A DNA stretch of 10,561 nucleotides from Stereum hirsutum FP-91666 SS1 (Eukaryota > Basidiomycota > Agaricomycetes > Russulales > Stereaceae): positions 1,262,587 through 1,273,147 of the forward strand of contig NW_006763149.1 in NCBI RefSeq assembly GCF_000264905.1. The letters run 5' to 3'. The translations under genes were made by a program, and so were the position numbers. Positions 7,281 to 10,561 of this stretch are shown here, piece after piece. The first letter of the stretch is position 1. Each line of letters begins with the position of its first letter. The notes below the pieces were generated by a model. The model was not told the origin of the DNA. It made no database searches and saw only the letters and a program-made list of their open reading frames with translations.

Positions 7281-7331
7281 AGGGATGGAAGAGAGGTGAA
7301 AGGAGAGGAAGAGAGGAGAGAACGAGAGGAG
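7281..7331. repeat. Polypurine tract
   Basis: The + strand is almost all purine here, with a pure 25-base GA run at 7298-7322. On the - strand it is a CT-rich tract between the 44-bp module and the ATG at 7259, as expected of a fungal core promoter. It also interrupts a region where pyrimidines otherwise dominate the + strand. Confidence 0.6.
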
Positions 7332-7341
7332 CGGCGCGACT

Positions 7342-7385
7342 CGCCAACGCAGATCAACGGAGTCACGTGGCACTTTAGGGCAGGC
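7342..7385 (-). promoter_or_regulatory. 44-bp conserved module, copy A
   Basis: Read on the - strand, four blocks are identical to copy B: GCCTGCCCTAAA (7385-7374), CACGTGA (7369-7363), CGTTGATC (7359-7352) and TGGCG (7346-7342). The three spacers of 4, 3 and 5 bases have the same length but no matching base. CACGTG is the E-box core bound by bHLH factors. A CT-rich tract and an ATG (7259) follow. In codon register the two copies also read alike (ACPK..RD.VD..W), so decayed coding sequence is an alternative. Confidence 0.5.
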
Positions 7386-7911
7386 TATGGCTGGTGCTCG
7401 ACGCGACTCCGGCTGACGCTTTGCCTTGCGTTTGTCGCGCCCTTCCTTTCCTTCCACCACCACGGTCGTTATGCTCTCTCCTGCTCTCTCACGTCCCCTC
7501 CTCGTTTCCCATTCGACACTTCATCTCATTGTCTCAGAGCACAGACAATGTGTGCCCACGAAGGGATACAGTGCGTCCCATGAGTGGCATCGCGCCTTTT
7601 CTCATTCACCAAATCTTGCTTTGTCTTCACGGTTTCGTCTCTATGAATCACAGGTACATGACTCATCAGATCTGCAATCGCATTTGGGCTTCACACAACG
7701 TATCAGCGGCGCCGGCGACACGATTGAGCGACTTCTCTTTCGTGTCAGCGCCATGCATTCTCAAACAAGGTGCCGTTCATACTCAGTCTTGCTTTTATTT
7801 TGTCCATCTCCCTCCCTCCTGTCAATACTAAAATTACCCTCCGGGCTCTTTCGAACGCTACAGCTCGTGATACCAGTAGGTTGGCGTGCTCGACTACCGC
7901 GATAGCACGTC

Positions 7912-8106
7912 TCATCTAAGTGTGCGTTTACGCGTCGCATGTCGTGTCACACCCCCTTTGGTCCTCTCTCTCTCGACCAGCCTCTCTATCTCTGCTTCGA
8001 CCGTGACTTGCTCACCAACCTCACCTTCCTGCCCTCTCGTACCTTTTCTGTATATCTCGAGTGACAGGTTCTTCCTTGAAACTGGTATGACCCTCGGCGA
8101 ATGCAT
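7912..8106 (-). CDS. Possible exon or small ORF (64 aa), charged helix
   Basis: ATG at 8106-8104, stop TGA at 7914-7912. The frame stays open upstream to about 8150 (VYTLEGLCGPDP before the Met), so the ATG may be internal to an exon. The product is highly charged, with a Glu/Arg-rich helix (VEAEIERLVERERTKGG, about residues 37-53) and a basic end (RHATRKRTLR). An internal GTGAGG donor-like site suggests possible splicing. The purine-rich sense strand fits transcription in this direction. Purine-rich simple sequence alone can yield such Glu/Arg peptides, so confidence is low. Family not recognised. Confidence 0.2.
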   Translation of the reverse strand: MHSPRVIPVSRKNLSLEIYRKGTRGQEGEVGEQVTVEAEIERLVERERTKGGVTRHATRKRTLR

Positions 8107-8371
8107 GGGATCAGGGCCACACAGCCCTTCGAGTGTGTATACATTTCTTTCTTATCTTTCTGTGACTTCTCTTGTGTTTGTTTCCTCCTTCTCTTCACTT
8201 TTGTGCATCTCTGTGGTTCTGTGTGAAGTGTCCGCCGTGCCTGCTTCACGATCGTGCTACCTCATACAGTACATTGCCATTGTCATCAGTTATTCCGGCT
8301 CGCTTCCTGGAGCTCTCAGTGTTTGATACTACCCCACTTGTTGACCCATTTTGTTGTGTATGTGGTTGTGT

Positions 8372-8806
8372 TCATGAAATGTACATAACTGGGATCATGG
8401 TTTGATCAACTCCAATCATCCCAGCATGAATGTCACAAAATATGCGAAAATATTTGCCAGTATCTTGTGGAAGGTATACACAAAGTAGGTATGCTGCGAG
8501 TTTACATAAATATGGAGAAAATATTGATAAGTCGCTCGGGAGGGTTTTCCTGATGTAAGAGTCTTGATAGCGTACCGTTGCCAGAATAGCGAATACATAT
8601 ATGACCCTTCGTCCCAACCACGTCATGTCAGTCCTCCAGCTAGAACGCTGACCACTTGGCAATACGTACCAGAAGAGAGGACCATTAGCCTTTCCTGGCA
8701 CCGTCCGGAAGAATATATTAGACATAACAGCTTCTCCGTCCACGATAATCCTTGATCCTTGACCTAGGTAGGCGAGAATGACACACATCAGCAAAACCGC
8801 AGCCAT
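8372..8806 (-). CDS. Hypothetical 144-aa protein with hydrophobic N-terminus
   Basis: ATG at 8806-8804 (G at +4), stop TGA at 8374-8372. It is open for 145 codons in AT-rich DNA, where stops should be frequent. The first 17 residues (AAVLLMCVILAYLGQG after Met) look like a signal peptide or membrane anchor without an N-terminal charge. Other hydrophobic parts are VIYVFAILATV near residue 70 and LCKLAAYLLCVYL near 105. It is rich in Tyr, Trp and Ile, with several Cys. No family is recognised. A GTACGT donor-like site at 8669 lies inside, but removing the short 22-nt segment after it would bring an early stop, so the unspliced reading is preferred. It could be chance. Confidence 0.28.
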   Translation of the reverse strand: MAAVLLMCVILAYLGQGSRIIVDGEAVMSNIFFRTVPGKANGPLFWYVLPSGQRSSWRTDMTWLGRRVIYVFAILATVRYQDSYIRKTLPSDLSIFSPYLCKLAAYLLCVYLPQDTGKYFRIFCDIHAGMIGVDQTMIPVMYIS

Positions 8807-9251
8807 CTATCTTATCTATCACGATCTAGGCAGTCTTGGCGCTCTGATTGCTTAGGCACATTGCTTGCTCTCGACTTCGTAGACCTCTTAGAGTACTTAT
8901 GCACTTATGTGCGAGTAGGTTTTATGAGCCGGTCAGATTGCGAGGCCCACATCTTTGCAGAACAACAGATATCAAGGATCTGAATTTGGCTGTATTACAA
9001 TGACATAACATGCAGTACAACATAACTAGGATATGGACAAGCTCAATGATGAATGGTACTACTTGGGCATGAAGCTTCCAAAATCTGGTAAAACATCAAA
9101 GGGAGGAGGGAGCCAAAGTGGCATAGCAAGTATTGCATAACCTAAAGAAAGGTGGTCTGAGGGCGGGTGCCGCTATCACAACCATGTAAAGTCCTGACTC
9201 GAAATTTGAAAAGAGGCTGAGAAGAATGAAGAACGCCTGCGACAAACCAAA
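8807..9251. other. Intergenic stretch, no clear gene
   Basis: AT-rich. A 35-aa + ORF at 9033-9140 follows an acceptor-like ATAACTAG and reads MDKLNDEWYYLGMKLPKSGK before a Gly/Ser-rich end; it may be an exon remnant, but this is weak. A short direct repeat of ACTTATG lies at about 8896-8911. Nothing else stands out. Confidence 0.35.
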
Positions 9252-9560
9252 ATGAAACAAACAAATTTACGAAACATACGAAAACTCAGAGGCAACGAGC
9301 GCTCTGTCCCGAGCGCTCTCCCCGAGGATCACTCATATCCCTCCAGTCCCATTTCGAACAGCGAAGAAGACGAAGATGACGAGACGATGCGCAAGTCGGT
9401 GAAGGGCACCGCGATGGGCGCGCGATGCGGAGGTGTCGTCAATGGCATGCGATGCAGACATGTCGTCGATGAGCGCGCGATACAGACGTGTCGTCGTCGC
9501 GCTAAGCGTCGCTGTTGTCATGGTCGTTCACCAGTAATGCAACTGTTAACAGTCTCTTGA
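9252..9560 (+). CDS. Hypothetical small protein (102 aa)
   Basis: ATG at 9252 in an A-rich context (A at -3), stop TGA at 9558-9560. The N-terminus is basic (NLRNIRKLRGNER), followed by a Ser/Pro stretch and an acidic patch NSEEDEDDE near residues 36-44. The C-terminal half is Arg/Cys-rich (ARCGGVVNGMRCRHVVDE, then RRRAKRRCCHGR). That half is built from three 27-28-bp repeats, so its residues partly reflect repeat expansion. A 62-aa ATG ORF (9521-9333) on the opposite strand reads the same repeats as IDDMSAS and IDDTSAS; either strand, or neither, could be coding. No family is recognised. Confidence 0.22.
   Translation: MKQTNLRNIRKLRGNERSVPSALPEDHSYPSSPISNSEEDEDDETMRKSVKGTAMGARCGGVVNGMRCRHVVDERAIQTCRRRAKRRCCHGRSPVMQLLTVS
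9296..9323. repeat. Tandem 14-bp repeat around GAGCGCTC palindrome
   Basis: CGAGCGCTCTGTCC at 9296-9309 is followed directly by CGAGCGCTCTCCCC at 9310-9323. Each unit contains the 8-bp palindrome GAGCGCTC. A third copy of that octamer lies far away at 5248-5255. Confidence 0.6.
9422..9503. repeat. Three imperfect 27-28-bp tandem repeats
   Basis: Units start with GCGAT at 9422, 9449 and 9477 and share a GCGATRC core and TGTCGTC about 12 bases later. The 27- then 28-bp spacing means the last unit shifts frame on either strand. Confidence 0.6.
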
Positions 9561-9827
9561 GAAGGGATAGGGTATAAGAGAGGACAAGGACTGCATACGA
9601 CGAACTGACCTGCGCACTGAAAGCTCGACTCTTGCTTACTCCCCGAACCCAATCCAATTCAGCACCGGTCCTATCTTGCCAGAGATCCTGACATACAGAT
9701 CAAAGGTTTCTCGAGGCAGATAGTCTCGGAGTCAGTTAATAGGCAGGAAGGGAGCGACGGTTGAGCGATGCGGCACGAGAGGACAAGAGAGCCGGGCGAA
9801 AGTTTTGGGGTGACGCGTCGCGCTTAC

Positions 9828-9871
9828 GCCTGCCCTAAATCCGCACGTGATCTCGTTGATCCTGAATGGCG
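9828..9871 (+). promoter_or_regulatory. 44-bp conserved module, copy B
   Basis: Blocks GCCTGCCCTAAA (9828-9839), CACGTGA (9844-9850), CGTTGATC (9854-9861) and TGGCG (9867-9871) match copy A exactly, with unmatched spacers of identical length. A CT-rich tract follows at about 9898-9960, then ATGs at 9974 and 9991. An ACGCGT palindrome lies at 9813-9818 just upstream. This order (binding-site cluster, CT tract, ATG) is typical of filamentous fungal promoters. Confidence 0.5.
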
Positions 9872-9990
9872 TCAGACTCAGTGGCGGCACGGCGCAGTCC
9901 CCTTTCTTCCCTTCCCTCATCCCCACTCACTACTCGTCTCGTCCTCCTCACCCGCCACAGCCACGTTTGTCCGATGCTTAAGGACCTACA

Positions 9991-10152
9991 ATGACGGCGC
10001 CTTTGGGCTTTGGTAAGATCATACATTGTCACTCCTACATAAATACCTTCAACGCAGGCGTCCTTGTAGTGAGCATTATAATGAGGCACGCCATTTCCGT
10101 CTGGGCTCATTGTAAAGAGCCGCGGCATTTGCGTGCCCCTCCCTCATTATAA
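9991..10152 (+). CDS. Small ORF downstream of module B (53 aa, or 38 if spliced)
   Basis: ATG at 9991 (A at -3), stop TAA at 10150-10152. It lies behind the conserved module and a CT-rich tract, which is its main support. The start MTAPLGFG is followed by GTAAGATC at 10015, and an acceptor CGCAG ends at 10059. Removing these 45 bases keeps the frame, so both forms are open. The middle is hydrophobic (AGVLVVSIIM) and the end basic. The stop and last codons lie in the palindrome array. An opposing ATG frame (10128-9835, 97 aa, MSPDGNGVPHYNAHYKDA near its start) is also open and may be the real gene. No family is recognised. Confidence 0.22.
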   Translation: MTAPLGFGKIIHCHSYINTFNAGVLVVSIIMRHAISVWAHCKEPRHLRAPPSL

Positions 10153-10196
10153 TGAGCTCTTGGGACGTCTTCCGGGCGGTTTTGCTCATTATAATG
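10074..10196. repeat. Array of CATTATAATG palindromes
   Basis: The 10-bp perfect palindrome CATTATAATG occurs at 10074-10083, 10145-10154 and 10187-10196. A two-mismatch version, CATTGTAAAG, is at 10108-10117. Starts are spaced 34, 37 and 42 bases. The third element in order is flanked to give a 14-bp palindrome CTCATTATAATGAG (10143-10156), and the degenerate one sits in a GGCTC/GAGCC stem (10104-10121). This is consistent with a cluster of dimer-binding operator sites. It can also be read as a repeated HYNE/LYNE codon motif on the - strand. Confidence 0.6.
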
Positions 10197-10199
10197 CGC

Positions 10200-10561
10200 C
10201 TCCACCCACTCAAACCATTTTCAGACTCCGCACTAGTGGAAAACAACGGATGTTTGTTTGTCTTTGTTTATCTCTCTGATTCCTACAGCTGCTGCCCTGG
10301 ATCACCGCTTTCGATACTATTTCACACGGGGCTACTCCCGGCGGGTCCGCCACATCTCTCCCTTCCCCCATTCCATTGTACTTTCTTTGCTATTATAGTA
10401 GTTTTACATGTGTTACAGATTACTATAGTGCACACAGCACTCAAAACCATTACATTGGCCATCAAGAACCAGGTGTCATGTTTTTATGGTACTTGTGGCC
10501 GGTTCTTAGCTGGTGCCACACTACTCTACAGGGCTCAGAAATTTAGATCCCAGTGAATTCA
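10200..10561. other. Right-end stretch, no gene recognised
   Basis: AT-rich towards the right edge. One + frame is open from the ATG at 10152 (inside a palindrome) to 10556 and would encode 134 aa with a hydrophobic stretch (FFAIIVVLHVLQITIV), but a frame of this length is expected by chance in the window. No promoter or splice evidence supports it. A gene could continue beyond the edge. Confidence 0.35.

Noticed and set aside
6969..7583. 204-aa ATG ORF on +, the longest frame in the window
   Set aside because: Its sequence is mostly Leu/Ser runs from CT-rich DNA and Glu/Arg runs from the polypurine tract. It crosses the conserved module, and the opposite strand carries more protein-like exon frames. 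It is probably a product of biased composition.
7394..8326. Three overlapping + frames of 145-159 aa
   Set aside because: The + strand is pyrimidine-rich and so contains few stop codons. The peptides are Ser/Leu/Pro low complexity, and at least one start is not an ATG.
1..10561. CRISPR array, insertion sequence, LTR or long terminal inverted repeats
   Set aside because: No regularly spaced identical repeats, transposase or reverse transcriptase motifs, or paired long terminal repeats were seen. The repeats present are short and local.

Overview
The window looks like nuclear DNA of a filamentous fungus, most likely a basidiomycete. The signs are moderate GC, no bacterial operons or ribosome binding sites, TATA boxes and CT-rich leaders ahead of ATG codons, and many canonical but unverified splice signals. 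The organism is inferred from style; no protein was recognised with certainty, so species and functions stay open.

Layout. Positions 1-1100: AT-rich DNA with an exon-like + strand end, an imperfect inverted repeat (300-436), a small - strand ORF with a TATA-like leader, and a + strand reading frame (680-1090) interrupted by one stop. Positions 1200-2000: the best gene, an unnamed 198-aa - strand protein with a good TATA box and a candidate 5' UTR intron. Positions 2000-3370: a weak + ORF that shares the TATA region, then a second - strand ORF of 181 aa. Positions 3340-4300: a diverged 116-bp duplication next to a TGTCGA microsatellite, then a possible spliced - strand gene. Positions 4300-7000: mostly intergenic, with small hairpins and minor ORFs.

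Positions 7000-8810: a region with strong strand asymmetry (pyrimidines on +, purines on -) that holds - strand exon-like frames, and a 144-aa - strand ORF with a hydrophobic N-terminus. Positions 9250-10560: a small ORF with 27-bp repeats, a short + ORF behind a promoter-like module, and an array of CATTATAATG palindromes.

The most striking signal is a 44-bp module present twice in opposite orientation (7342-7385 on -, 9828-9871 on +). Four blocks are identical and three equal-length spacers are completely different. Each copy is followed by a CT-rich tract and an ATG, as expected of a shared fungal upstream control element, although ancestral coding sequence is a live alternative. No complete system, CRISPR array, RNA gene or intact mobile element was found. 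Much of the window reads as gene-poor DNA with decayed coding remnants.
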